Shown: positions 1 to 10,830 of the stretch, in pieces
Position numbering within the stretch: position 1 is the stretch's first letter
Layout: each line of letters starts with the position of its first letter
NCBI GenBank assembly: GCA_029204225.1
Contig: CM055095.1
Span: 75,175,594 to 75,239,593, forward strand
Direction of reading: 5' to 3'
Source: Diphasiastrum complanatum
Taxonomy: Eukaryota; Streptophyta; Lycopodiopsida; Lycopodiales; Lycopodiaceae
Length of the DNA: 64,000 nucleotides
Position numbers and translations under genes: made by a program
The notes under the pieces: generated by a model
Told to the model about the DNA's origin: nothing
Databases searched by the model: none
The model's input: only the letters and a program-made list of their open reading frames with translations

Positions 1-1670
1 CATCATAGAAATGATTGAGAATGACAAATATTCAGGGCACTTCATGTCTTTTGTGCTCTTCTCACCTTGAGTAGTTACAATAGCAAGGGAAGAAAGAGAG
101 CTAAGAGATATACAAAATCCATCTCTTAAAAGAGGACAAACACATATAAGGATTATTTTTTTGTTTCTAGTTCAACTTTCTACCTTGCTGCTTGTATTCC
201 GTAATGCTATACGTCACCCTTTCAACTTTGATGTTTGTGGGCTTCTGGGCTGGAGAGCTCTATTGACGGTTAAAACATAATGTGCATGTTTCTCACTTTT
301 GTTAAGTTTTTGTCCAAAATCTGTGTTCTAGATGCGGCATGTGGCGAGGTTGCCTGTGATAGGCTTATTCTTGTTATGGAGGTCGATGGGTTTTAAGTTT
401 TAACTATCTGCTGCTAATTGATATTCTTGCTGTAGATTATGAAAAATCAAGTTGAGGGTGTGTTGCAAGCCCGCAAGTGTTCCAGGGCATATGCAGCAGG
501 AAAATCAGGATCACTTGGGGTACACACAAAGTGTGGGGTTCTTATGTACTAGAGCAAGGTGCCTGGTGCAGTAGTGGATGCCTACATCGTGCAATCAAGA
601 AAAAGACAGTTGGACCTATGCATAAATGGACTCCACATCTAGAGTTAGGTCTGTGCTCACACAATTTGTACTGTGCAACTTGAAAATTGATGCGTGCCAA
701 AGAGGTTACAATGCCGACATCTGGAGGCATAATGGGGCCTGGGAGTCTCTGTCAATGAGTGGGGCTCGTTCATGTTGGTGTTGTGGGTAGCTTGCTAGCC
801 TATGTATTCTTTTTTGCTACACTTAACCAAAACAAATTATGAGTGAATTTTGTGTGTCATTGGTGTTGCGAATGTTCTCATAATGCTTGTGCTTTGACTT
901 GTCCTTCTAGGTACTTCTTGGCAACAATTTGTGTGATTAAGCCCACCACAACAATCTTGGGTGATGCCAGTTTCTATACATATTTCTCTACAGATATGAT
1001 AGACTACCTTTAACATTACTAAAAATTTCAAATTATTGATAACCTTTGTTTGAAGGGTTCTACATTTAAAAGGCATCATTATAGCCATATTTTGTTTGTG
1101 TGCTAAAAGTTTCAAACAAGTGATGCACATACCTTGTGTCAAAGTAAAAAGGCTCTTTCTCATTACGGTGAATTGTTGAAAGTCTTTGCATTTGATGAGG
1201 CCATGCTTATTGTACTTTTGTTCAATACCATCGAAATAGTTGCTACGTTAAGTTGATTAATGAATGCGTTACTCTTATTGTACATATTTTGTTGCTAAGA
1301 AGGTGATTTTGGTCTAGGTGGAATGGCTTCATGTACAAATTGTGAAATTTGCAATGTTGCAACGTTGTATATCACGAGTCCTTTTCTCACAGGATGGTGA
1401 TTGGCTTTTGGGTGTTCCACTTTTGTTGATATTGTGGAACTAGATAAGGATGTGGTTGACTATGCTCAGATGTTGCATGCTTTTGAATGTTGGTCACATA
1501 GTGGCCTTTTGGCCTTAAATATGTTGCTTTGAAAAAGTCTTGTAAGAAAAAAAGAAATAAAAGTAGATGGGAAGTCAATTCGAAAGTAATGATGTAGAGT
1601 TCCATTGGTTGGCATCTATTTTCTGTCAAAAAAAAAACAAAACTCTCACAAGAAATTCACAAAATGTAAA
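1..1670. other. Intergenic DNA, nothing recognised
   Basis: No reading frame here resembles a known protein, and the open frames are short and unsupported on either strand. At 1682-1693 the sequence TGATACCAATGT reads on the minus strand as ACATTGGTATCA, which resembles a copia primer-binding site (TGGTATCAGA...). A minus-strand LTR could therefore border position 1694, but no matching LTR or coding region was found on that side. I regard the stretch as decayed intergenic or repeat DNA. Confidence 0.5.
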
Positions 1671-1881
1671 ACCTTAGTTCTGATACCAATGTGTGAACCT
1701 CAACAACTAGGTGATTCTAGAGGGTTAGATCTTTAGATTTTTATTTGTTTCCAACCCAATGCCATAAAAATTGTATCTTTCATTTTTCTTTTTGAGGAGT
1801 GACACTTTTTTGAATCCTAAGTTTTTCCATACTATTGGTCTTGAAACTTGTGTTTCAAGAAGGTTCTTTTGCTCCAACAAA

Positions 1882-2450
1882 GATGACCAGCTCTTCACGA
1901 AGTGCTCCAATCTAGTGAGAGACCAACATCTACAAACTATTCCATTCAGAAAGTGAGGATGAAATCACTATTTGTGATCCATGACCTCTATGACATCGTT
2001 CTTGGAGTTGAGGAAGAGCCTCCAACAACTCAATTGAAATACAAGAAGAGGGCTAGATTGGCCTTACATTGTCTAAAGATGAATGTAGGCAATGACCTCT
2101 TGAAAGAGGTAGCTTCTTGTGCCTCATCCAAAGAGGCTTGAGATTCACTAGAGAGCATTTATGAATCCAACAACGCTTCAAGAGTGATTATGCTAAGAAA
2201 TTTGATTTTGCAAAGCATGAGAAGAAGTGATGAGAGTGCACAAGAATATGTGCTTAGAATTAAGTCACTAAACAAAGAGTGAGCTTCTATTGGTGACAAA
2301 ATTCTTGATAATGAACTTGTACAATTTATTCTAAATGGACTTAGAGATGAATACTTCAATTGGTCCAAAGCTTTGCCATTCAAGAGAGCCTACCTTCTAT
2401 TGACAAGTTACATAGTGTGCTTGTGGTCGAGGAGAGTAGAGTCCTACATG
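1882..2450 (+). pseudogene. Ty1/copia gag remnant (UBN2/retrotran_gag type)
   Basis: Translation in two frames gives a typical copia gag N-terminus: the SSERPTSTNYSIQKVRMKSL stretch, a D-x-Y-D-I-V-L-G-V-E-E-E-P segment, then KYKKRARLALHCLKMNV and, after an in-frame stop, the SDESAQEYVLRIKSL and ELVQFILNGLRDEY motifs. At least two stops and one frameshift near the start make it non-functional. It is clearly related to the gag half of the intact minus-strand element at 22057-24624, so it belongs to the same broad copia family. Similarity fades after the ESR segment near 2450, where unrelated sequence begins. Seen: motifs and stops. Inferred: truncated relic. Confidence 0.8.
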
Positions 2451-2570
2451 TAAAGACTAGGATGAGTTTCCCTTATCTTTGCAAGATGGAGATGCGCGAA
2501 AATTTTGCGACAGTTTGCAACAGTTCAAAAAGTTTAACTTGTGCAGTTCAAAAAGTTCAATTGTTTTTAA

Positions 2571-2732
2571 CACCTTCGTTTTTTCACGTTTTCCTGAAAA
2601 ATGCAAAGAGAGAATAATTTTCGAAGGTCATCTATTTTCATGAGTTACACTGTTTTAAAGAGACTTTTGCCTTTTTAAGGGCACCTTCGCCTTTTTCGCA
2701 AAATTTCGAAGAGAGAAAAAAAAGCCGAAGGT
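2571..2732. repeat. Two tandem imperfect hairpins, CACCTTCG...CGAAGGTC
   Basis: Two related units occur at 2571-2628 and 2682-2732. Each begins with CACCTTCG followed by a T-rich arm and ends with an A-rich arm followed by CGAAGGTC, so each can fold on itself; both have GAGAGAA in the loop. They lie between the gag relic upstream and the probable LTR of the next copia element. Function unknown. Confidence 0.55.
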
Positions 2733-2829
2733 CGTCGTCTACTTTGAACGAAGGACGTTCCCAACCACTTCCCAAAGTTGTGAAGTGAGAGAATTTGCGA
2801 CGCCCTCGTCCACGTCAACATTCCCTATG

Positions 2830-3481
2830 GGTTGACAGTATACACTATGTATAGTTGTCACAGAAGCTATGTACTTCCAAGTACAACGACTTATCTAATT
2901 AGGTGACAATCATTTATTGTAGTTAATACATGGATGAAATCTATAAATAGATCATCTCAGCACAGATTACATGAGACGCTCCGTCTATAAGACGTATTAT
3001 TTGAGCCTCCTAGTTACGCCGTCATTCTGTTTTGTAACTGCCATTATTGTGCTTCAGTGTAATATAGCAGCAATACGTTTTTTACTGTGTATAACGTAGA
3101 TGAATGCTTATTAAAATTTGAATGCACTCTATCGTTGTTTGATCGCGCACTCTAATCAGAACACGGACGTTTACGACTCCTCAGCTTCTGATCAAACGAT
3201 GGCTATCTTTGACGCATGAGAAACTCGCGATATCATACTGGTCTTTCCATCCATTTGAGAACTAAACTTCACATTGAATTCATTTTTTTAGTAGTACCAC
3301 ACACACACCATTTCTAATATCTTTGGTGGATTGTACTCTCGTTTTTTAGTATGAATTAATTTTTAAGATCTTGTTGGGCAATTAAGAATACTTTAAGCTG
3401 TGATTGTATTTTTCATAAGCTTACGGGAGAGTTGTTCCGCAATATTCCCGTTCGTGTTCTTCTATCTCCCTTGCCCCATCA
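2830..3481 (+). repeat. Probable 5' LTR of copia element (start approximate)
   Basis: The right edge is set by a primer-binding-site-like sequence, TTGGTATCAAAGC, at 3484-3496, just after a CA dinucleotide at 3480-3481. A TATA-like CTATAAATAG lies at 2939-2948, at a sensible distance from the 3' edge for a retroelement promoter. The left edge was not fixed because no intact partner LTR exists in the window. A 23-bp piece of this LTR (3425-3447) is repeated with one mismatch at 5144-5166, at the point where the element's coding region breaks off. Confidence 0.5.
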
Positions 3482-3548
3482 GATTGGTATCAAAGCATAG
3501 CTCACATAAACTGAGGGATTAAGTGTGTTCTTGTATTACTAATTAGTA

Positions 3549-5143
3549 TGTCTCATATAGGTAACTCTTCGTCATCATCTAACGAGGCTAGAATCATTGA
3601 CAAGTTCAATGGTTCTAACTTCTACATCTGGAAGTTAAAACTCCGGATGATGATTGATAGATAGAGATCTTTGGGATGTAGTAGAAGGTGCTGACCTGAA
3701 ACCAAAAAATGGTGATCAAGCAAAGGCATGGAAGATCAAAGATCAAAAGGCCTTAGCATGTATCACACTTAATCTGGCCGACTCCCAAATATCCCATGTT
3801 ACCACATGCAAAACCTCTAAGGATGCATTAGTTTTGTTATGAAATCTCTATGAGACTCGTGATGTAACCACTAGATTACATCTTAGAAGGAAGTTCTTTA
3901 CTCTTAGCATGTCTGATTCACTTCTCACTTCTCACATCAACAGCTTCAAGTCTTTATTGGATCAGTTATCACCTGTAGGATGTTCTATTCAAGATGATGA
4001 TGCCGTCATGACCTTGTTTTCTTCTCTTCCAAAGTCGTATGAACACTTTGTGGTGATGATCTCCACACAACCCGACCTCACTTTTCAAAAGGTGATCGAT
4101 TATCTTCTTCAAGAAGAAATGCGGAGAAAGACTAGCAGCCTGTCTATCAAAGACAAATCCATGGCTCTATGCACCAAGAAGAAAGACTACTCCAAGGGCA
4201 AGAATCAAGTGCAGCAGCAACAACAGAAGCTTTACACTCAAGGTGAGAGTAGTGGATCGCGAAAGAAGTCTTTCTGCAGATATTGCAAGAGAGCCAATCA
4301 CGACATCAAGAAGTGTCGTATCCGGATCTACAACGAGACAAAGAAGCAACAACAGTAGCAACCAGACTCCTCCAACACGACGGAATTCAAGGAGCAAGAT
4401 ACACACTTGTTAATGACTTACAACAACAACAACGAAGACTGTGATAGCTGGTACCTGGACAACGACGCTACCCAACACATGACCTCTTGCAAGGAATGGT
4501 TTACCGAGTATGCAGCTTACAGCAGAGATCAATTCATCTACCTCGGAGATTCAAGCACCATACGCGTTGAAGAAAAAGGGACAGTCAAGATCACATTCAA
4601 CAACAATCTATCCATTTGTGTTCCCAACGTCCTTCATGTTCCTCAGCTATCAAAGACCCTGTTATCAGTCTCTAAGATAACTGATGAGGGCTACACTGTT
4701 ACTTTCTCATCTGAGCAGTGTACAATATTCGAGGAAGATACTACTCTAACCACATGCACTAGAGTAGGAAATCTTTATGTACTCTCTAATTCAGTTGCAT
4801 TGGCTAGCATCTCTCATGAAAATGTAAACGATAATGCTATTTTGTGGCATAGTCGATTTGGACACGTGAATACAATATCACTTTCCTATATGCGTTGTAA
4901 TAACTTAGTTGATGGATTGTATTTCCCTTCTTCATTAGATAGGAAATCTTTCTTTTGTGAATCATGCGTCTATGTGGTCCAATGCCAACTCCGTCCTTAG
5001 GAGATGCAATCTATTTTATCACTTTCATAGAGGCACTCCGAACTGATGGTGGCGGCGAATACCTCTGTAACGAGATGTCCGACTACATGGCTGAGCATGA
5101 CATTAGAAGACAGTTCACCACTTCCTATTCACCTGAACAGAAC
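3549..5143 (+). pseudogene. Ty1/copia gag-protease-integrase remnant
   Basis: In order: a gag start with SNEARIIDKFNGSNFYIWKL, a frameshift near 3655, the UBN2-like gag body (3660-4130), a zinc knuckle CRYCKRANHDIKKC (about 4278-4319, CX2CX4HX4C), a protease-like region (4450-4520), the pre-integrase HSRFGHVN region (about 4845) with C-x2-C, and integrase pieces GDAIYFITFI and LRTDGGGEY. The protease reads D-N-D-A where copia proteases have D-S-G-A, so the active site is lost. About 45 residues of the integrase core are missing between YFITFI and ALRTDGGGEY. There are several in-frame stops, and everything from mid-integrase through RT and RNase H is absent. A dead, internally deleted element. 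Confidence 0.85.
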
Positions 5144-5266
5144 GGGAGAGTTGTTCTGCAATATTCTTGCTCTCTTCTCCGTTCGACAATTGCTTGGGTA
5201 GAGGATCAGCAAGGTTCTACAAGATGCATGCCGGATTGTGAGCCCTAGCAGGTTGGACCAAAAGCG

Positions 5267-5640
5267 CTTTGCCCTAGCTGTCTAGGATATCATCCAATGC
5301 CGATATGAGCTTGGGAGGAAAAAAGGGGAGTTCCACCAAAACTAATACCTCCATCTGAGAAGTGTCATCAATGGAGAAGCTATTAGTGTACCTCTTGACG
5401 TAGAAAGGGTTCTCTCCAAAGAGGTAAGGCCCGATTGCTAGAATTGCATTCACATCTTGGGTGCTACCTATGGTAAAGAGAAAAAGAACCTTAGCCACAC
5501 TTGACATTATACGGACCCCACTGGAGATCTCCAAGTTGACCCCAACCGCATAGGTGCTTTGCCCATGAAGTAAGTGACAACAATAGTGTTATCCAACAAG
5601 GAAAGACAATCACCAAAGAGAGTAGGGTTAAGTTCGAAGG
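5267..5640 (-). pseudogene. DUF4283-like fragment (LINE ORF1 / zinc-knuckle protein type)
   Basis: The minus strand encodes an open frame (5534 to 5274) with the segments ILAIGPYLFGENPFYVKRYT and QMEVLVLVELPFFPPKLISA followed by LDDILDS. This order, GP-W/Y-x-F-x2-x-PF-Y-x3-R followed by V-x-V-x-LP-x-P, is what I know from the DUF4283 domain found at the N-terminus of plant LINE ORF1 and related zinc-knuckle proteins. Upstream (to about 5640) a second frame continues the domain with a TYFMGKAP segment, implying a frameshift. No zinc knuckle, endonuclease or reverse transcriptase follows, so it is an isolated piece. Family assignment is from motif memory and is moderate. Confidence 0.5.
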
Positions 5641-6233
5641 AACGAACCTTCAAACCAGCTGGCGCATGAGGGGAATCATGTCCTCAAGCAAATCTATAAT
5701 CTGAGTCGCTTTCTACATGAGTGGAAGTAACTCTGAATGCTGAGGAGCGTACACCATAGCTTGGTCGACAAGAAGATGGTAGGCTTGCTGAATACAATAG
5801 TGAGGCTGCTGCTCCTCCCACTACAACAGAGCAGGGACTACTGAGCTCTGGCCCTGAGCTCTAGCCCGCCTTGCTGACCTCCTGTTGAGCAGTGGTAGGA
5901 AGAGATGGGAGGGTAGACACACTGTAAAGTTTTCTCAAGGGGGAGCTGACCAGGGCAGAAAACATGTGGGCCCACTGAAAACGTAGGAGTGGCTACCAAG
6001 GGGAGAAAAATAGCAGCAGCAAGAGGGAAAAAGGATGCAGCTTGTAAGGCAAGACAGGAAGTGTCAGTCGATAGAATGCAAGATGAAATCGAAGCACCAA
6101 GGGAAAAGGAAGGGCTGAAGCAGGAGCGCACACCTCAGGAATATTAGTGAACGACGAAGAGAGATCAGAGGAAGCAAAGGAGAAAAGTGTGGAAGAAACG
6201 TGGGGAGTCCGACCAGGTCACTCTTCTTGTTTA

Positions 6234-6269
6234 TTACAAATTCTTCCCCTCTTCAAGAGGCAACACCCC
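6234..6269 (+). repeat. Short repeat with CTCTTCAAGAGG palindrome, copy 1
   Basis: ATTACAAATTCTTCCCCTCT and the following TCAAGAGGCAACACCC recur almost exactly at 6743-6778, with a weaker third copy near 6654-6690. Each contains the hairpin-forming palindrome CCTCTTCAAGAGG. The three copies bracket the larger direct duplication described at 6275-7232. Confidence 0.55.
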
Positions 6270-6274
6270 CATGT

Positions 6275-6606
6275 GAGACTCTTCATGATCATCCACCAAT
6301 TCCAATGGGGAATTTATTTCAGTAATAAAAGAACAATTGAAGGGAGTTTTGACACACTTGCGAAGTAGGGACCAGTGGAAGGCAAAACAAATTCTCATGT
6401 GGGTCAATAGCTACTTATACGCCATTGCGTTGATGTGTTTAAGAATTTCAAATAGGCTTGATCAATAACATGATGATATTTTTTGGTCTCGTGATAAAAA
6501 TCAAATGGTGAATCAAGTTTGTCGCCAATGATAAGGTAGTTTCCTCATATAGGAAAATTGTATTAGAGATGTGTAATTTGTTGTTTATAATGAACCTTGA
6601 TGTTGA
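6275..6606 (+). repeat. Direct duplication, left copy (about 330 bp)
   Basis: This block, from a TGAGACTCTTCATGATCATC stretch through GTATTAGAGATGTGTAATTT, is repeated with roughly 85-90% identity (eye estimate) at 6905-7232. No coding capacity is evident. The spacing of about 300 bp between copies and the lack of a primer-binding site do not fit a standard LTR pair, although a very small non-autonomous LTR element cannot be excluded. Confidence 0.6.
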
Positions 6607-6904
6607 TTGTTTAATCTAACCCTAGCTATAAGTTGGGGTATTCCTATTTAAGCCTTACAAATTCCTCCCTTCCTCAAGAGGCATCATTAGGTAGTCTAAT
6701 TATGACCTTAATTACAAATAAATGTCTTCTTGTTTTACATATTACAAATTCTTCCCCTCTTCAAGAGGCAACACCCTTGCATCAGGATCTTGGATCTTCA
6801 AGAGAGGATTTAAGCTTGCAAGTAGCTCTCCTATGGCATCGTCCTTTTGTAGGATAAAAAATTCCCATTGTCCATAAGAGTTTGTGAACCACCTCAACTC
6901 AATG

Positions 6905-7232
6905 AGACTCTTTATTATCATCCACCAAATCCAATAAGGAATTTATTTCGGTAATTAAAAAAACGATTGAAGGAGTTTTGACACACTTGCGAAGTAGGGA
7001 CGAGTGGAAGACAACAAATTCTCATGTGGGTCAATAGATTGAATTTGTAAGCCATTGATTTGATGTGTTAAAGAATTTCAAATAGGCTAATCAATAACAT
7101 GGTGATATTTTTTTGTCCCTTGATAAAAATCAAGTGGTGAATCAAGTGTGTCGCCAAGGATAAGGTAGTTTCTCCACATAGGAAATTTTTATTAGAGATG
7201 TGGACTTTATTGTTTACAATGAAGCTTGTTGT
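6905..7232 (+). repeat. Direct duplication, right copy (about 330 bp)
   Basis: Partner of 6275-6606. It shares the GAAGGAGTTTTGACACACTT, ATTCTCATGTGGGTCAATAG and GAATTTCAAATAGGCT stretches, with scattered substitutions and small indels, so the duplication is not recent. Confidence 0.6.
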
Positions 7233-7239
7233 CATAGAT

Positions 7240-9680
7240 TTTGATTGTTTCTAGCCATTCAATGTAGGTGATGTGAAGTTGAACATTGGCTACTTGACCA
7301 CCTTGCTAGATATGTTGTAAAAGCTCTTAAATTGCTTCAACTTTGAAGTCTTATAGAGCAAGCTTAATGAGGTTGCAAAGTTTTGATTATCGTTGATCGT
7401 AAAGTGGAAGTATGCGTTTTAGGGAGATGCATTGATAAAGTAGTTGTAGGAAAGTTGCACCATTGTAGCAAATCATCTTGGTATTTTGTTCAAACATCAT
7501 GAATACATAACATCTTCAGAAATCTTGTGTGCTCCATTTGTCATGGTAAGCAATAGACAAGGCCAATTTAGTGCTTGGACAAAGTTATAAATAAGATGTG
7601 CTTCATGACATGTAATTAGCACTTGTGATAATGTACGATAAAGGATGTTGACATCCAAATAACTACATGATAGTTTTGATGCAAAGACTTATGAGATGGT
7701 GACTCATGGGTCTTGTTGCTTTACTAAAATAAACAAAAAAGACCACAAAATCAATGCGCTTTTGACTATGAGAAGCTCATCAAATAATCTACACTAACAT
7801 ATTAGGGAAAAAAAGGTCAATTAGTCTCCTTATTACATGTTGGATTTTCACCTAACTTGAGATGAGAAGAGCCCTATTGTACATACAAGCCATCATTTCA
7901 TAGTGAGGAGATACAATTTTTGGAGCAAATTGGCAATCTTGAGTTTCCTCTACATTTGTCTTGTGTTTTGTGAATGTTTTGCAAACTAAACTTAATTACA
8001 CTTAATCTTTTATAGTAGGTTGTACCACACACGTGGGGTCAAAATTCTGATCAATGCTTTTGATTGCTCTTGATTGTTGGATCCAATATTGCTTTTCTAG
8101 ATCACGATTTTGTGACTAGTTTTGCAATAGATATGAATAATCACACGTAACACAAGCCAGTGTACACATCATTGCTGGTCCAGAGAAAGTCTATAACAAG
8201 CTTTTCTTTCCGCAACAAAATCTTTGTCAACTTATTAGGTTCAAAGTTTGCCAGTCTCCTCATGTGAGTATGGCTAGGTCACCTTGAATTTGCCTCCATT
8301 TTGATTAACTTTCATTCAACATTTGCACCAAGCGAGGGGTGTGTTTGATAGTTCCCCTCCACTTACAAAATCAGCTAACCGGTCTTAGAGTAGAGTTCTC
8401 AGCTTCAAAAGCCTTTCCAACACTTTGCTTTTCATTAGCTAGGATTATGGCTTGATCTAACTTGTTGCCAATCTCTGAAGAGGATTCTAGTCTTTTCCCT
8501 TTGAGAGGAAAAATCCAACTGATACTGGATATCACCCATGCTCAGTGAGTTTCAGTTCCGACGATAGCCATCCCAAATGAAGACCAACTGCTCCATATAA
8601 GATCTCCCCTGAAATTGCCCTTTCCAACTTTTGACTTTCTGCTTGCGTCTGGTGGGCGTCGTCGCAAATGAAACTAACCCAAGAAATAGGCTAGCCATCC
8701 ATCCATTGCAAACATTGAGTCGTTTCGTTGTCGTCCACGTGCGAGTACTTGAACTGCGAATCTGCCCCACAGATTCTACAGTTCTCTTTGTTTGATGGTG
8801 TTAGCCTTCAAAAGAAAGGTTCCTTCTCGAGTCATTAGCTCCTTGTATCACAAGCAATCATGCAAACTAGGCAAAGCACGAGTACTAAGACTCACCACGA
8901 ATACATGCAAGCAAGACACTCAGGCATGTTTACTAACATGTAACAAAGACAAGGTCCCTCTTTGAGATAGTCTTGCCAAAGGACCTTTGTCTGGCCACAT
9001 ACAGATCGATCACAAAATCAGCCCACAGAGAACACCCCTCCAATTATATGTGCTTTCACCATTAAGCAGTACATTGTCTCAATCATGCCACACCAAATCT
9101 GGTCGATAGCCCTTATAGCTAAATGATCGGTAGCTATCCCGCACTGGCAACTAACCACTTGTGCTTTACACCCGAATTCGAACAACATCTCTATATCAAT
9201 GGTTAACCCGTACAGTTCGAATGTGTCGCCCCGCACCCCACAAGGCACAGACCATGCTTTCACCTATCTAGGCAACACTTTATCTCATCTGTCCTATATG
9301 TGCAGACAGTGCCAGACCCGAACCGCGGGAACTGGCCGTGCTTGCACCTCGAGGGCAGCACTTTGACTCGTCAAGTCCCCCGTTCTGTCGACCACCCCGA
9401 CCGTGGACACACCCATGCTTACATTGTAGGCAGCACCTTGCACAACAGTTGTCCTGAGAACCCCAAACAATGGCCATCCCCGTGAGATCCGCACAGCTGA
9501 CCGGCCAGTCGGCTCTGATATCACATGTAGCGCAGACATCCCAAAGGGAGCCGGGAACCACGACTCAGCTTCCCAGCCTTCAACTCTTGTCATCCAAACC
9601 GACTTGACATACACGCAGCCAACTTGCCAACAACGATCAAACCTAACCAACTTGAAGTTTCGAAACCAACATTGAGATCT
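7240..9680. other. Intergenic DNA without recognisable genes
   Basis: I see no protein family here on either strand. Composition changes from AT-rich (7.2-8.9 kb) to clearly more GC-rich at about 9.0-9.6 kb, where open frames lengthen simply because stops are rarer. At 9511-9523 the minus strand reads TGTGATATCAGAG, a weak match to a tRNA-Met primer-binding site, so part of the GC-rich block may be an old LTR. Not supported further. Confidence 0.4.
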
Positions 9681-9683
9681 AAC

Positions 9684-9769
9684 CTGGCGCCATGCCAAAT
9701 GCTTGGCCAACTTTTGTCTTTCAATTGTTTGTTGATCTTTGTGCACTTGAAGAGCTTTTGCAGCATCCA
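9684..9769 (-). pseudogene. Possible orphan exon, unidentified
   Basis: On the minus strand a TTTTCAG acceptor is followed by 86 bases ending at CAG|GTTAGA, a good splice donor. The frame gives a 28-residue helical, charged peptide that begins DAAKALQVHKDQQTIERQ and ends KLAKHLAWRQ. Its amino-acid composition looks like real coding sequence and not noise, but I recognise no family. No neighbouring exon could be identified, so it may be a gene fragment carried or left by transposons. Confidence 0.3.
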
Positions 9770-10414
9770 CTGAAAATACAATGAATATATTTAATAGGAT
9801 AAAGATATCATAATGTTATTAAAATATATCGTAACTTAGATTCATTTAAAAACAAAAAGTATTAAAATCAATGACAAACTTGATTAATTTTTATCTTTCT
9901 CATCATTGGTTTTTGCAAGTTGTTTTGCAAACTTTAACAACTCGCAAGTGGAGCATACTGTCATTCGTGATTCTTTACCAATCCAAAATCTCTTTTTCGA
10001 ATTCTAAGAAAATATGAGTAACTCAAATAGGAAAGATTTTTTGTTTTGGCAAACTCTTTGTACATAAAAAATATCTCTAATTTTGTAAAATTATCTAGCA
10101 AGTGAAAATACAAAAAATTAGGCAATTTTTATCCATGCACATCTATAAAATGCTTTAGCCAAATAGTTGCATTCAAACATCTGGAGAAATAGTTCAACCC
10201 TATAAGGATCCCTATAATGTTGGGTCTTTTTGAGGTAGTGCATGCATTCGTTGAAGACGTGAGTTTTTGATTACATGAACTGCTTTGTAAGCTTTGCGAC
10301 AAATGTCCAAAGCATTTGTTATAGGGTTTGCGGATCCCAAGGCAACCCTAACCCTAGTTAATAGGTGAGAGAGATTTGGCACCCTGCGTGTGTAAGTCTG
10401 AGATTGGTGATTGA

Positions 10415-10807
10415 GTGTATCTTAGAATCCCTAAGGACTCTAAGACACTTCGAACAGGGAAATGTTCGAAGTTATCTCCATGTTTTAGCAGTCCTTTCAA
10501 AGTTCTTAACAAGATTGGTAAGGCTGCTTATAGACTAGAACCCCTTGTTGGAACTAAGGTTCGTCCTATATTCCATGTTAGTCTTTTAAAGGAACGTCTT
10601 GGTGGGAAAGATGACCTGATTCCCACAGATGATCTAGTTCTATTGGAGGATTTGCTTGCTTTTGTACCCATGGATACTCATCGACATCAGCTGAGAAATC
10701 GTTTGATTTCTGAACATCTGATTCGTTGGAAATGTAAGTCAGATGATGAGGACACTTGGGAGAAGGAGGATGATTTAAGACTTAGATTTCCTGGTTTTTT
10801 TCCATAG
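10415..10807 (+). pseudogene. Ty3/gypsy polyprotein C-terminus with chromodomain
   Basis: The frame encodes the end of a chromovirus integrase: KVLNKIGKAAYRLEPLVGTK, then VRPIFHVSLLKER (the F-K-V-x2-K-I-G-x-x-A-Y-R-L ... P-V-F-H-V-S-x-L-K signature), followed after a spacer by ISEHLIRWKCKSDDEDTWEK and a DDLRLRFPGF tail, which is a chromodomain (E-x-L-I-R-W-K-x3-x-D-x-T-W-E). The stop at 10805-10807 is followed by a G-run (10822-10830) that fits a polypurine tract and then by TGTTATTT, a plausible 3' LTR start. Nothing upstream of about 10400 matches the rest of the polyprotein, so only the 3' end remains. Confidence 0.85.
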
Positions 10808-10821
10808 AAGGAAGTTTTTAT

Positions 10822-10830
10822 GGGGGGGGG
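10822..10830 (+). other. Polypurine tract of gypsy element
   Basis: A run of nine G directly precedes TGTTATTTACC at 10832, 15 bases after the stop of the chromodomain frame. This is the expected position for plus-strand priming at the 3' LTR edge. The LTR's far end could not be placed. Confidence 0.5.

Noticed and set aside
477..730. Overlapping frames of 62-68 codons on both strands near the left edge
   Set aside because: No family, no codon bias visible, no splice or promoter support.
1678..1700. Possible minus-strand primer-binding site next to a left-edge LTR
   Set aside because: The match (TTGGTATCAGAAC) is imperfect and no LTR partner or minus-strand gag/pol is nearby, so I did not call an element.
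5838..6131. 97-codon minus-strand frame upstream of the DUF4283-like fragment
   Set aside because: Ser/Leu/Pro/Cys-rich composition looks like an antisense or out-of-phase reading; no link in frame with the DUF4283 part.
9505..9530. TGTGATATCAGAGCC as a primer-binding site of a minus-strand gypsy element
   Set aside because: It differs from TGGTATCAGAGC at the first bases, no gag or pol follows on the minus strand, and no LTR pair was found.
9280..9781. 158-codon minus-strand frame in GC-rich DNA
   Set aside because: Beyond the small exon-like part at 9684-9769 the peptide is rich in Trp/Cys/Arg with no domain, and a competing frame on the same stretch is equally long; GC content explains the length.
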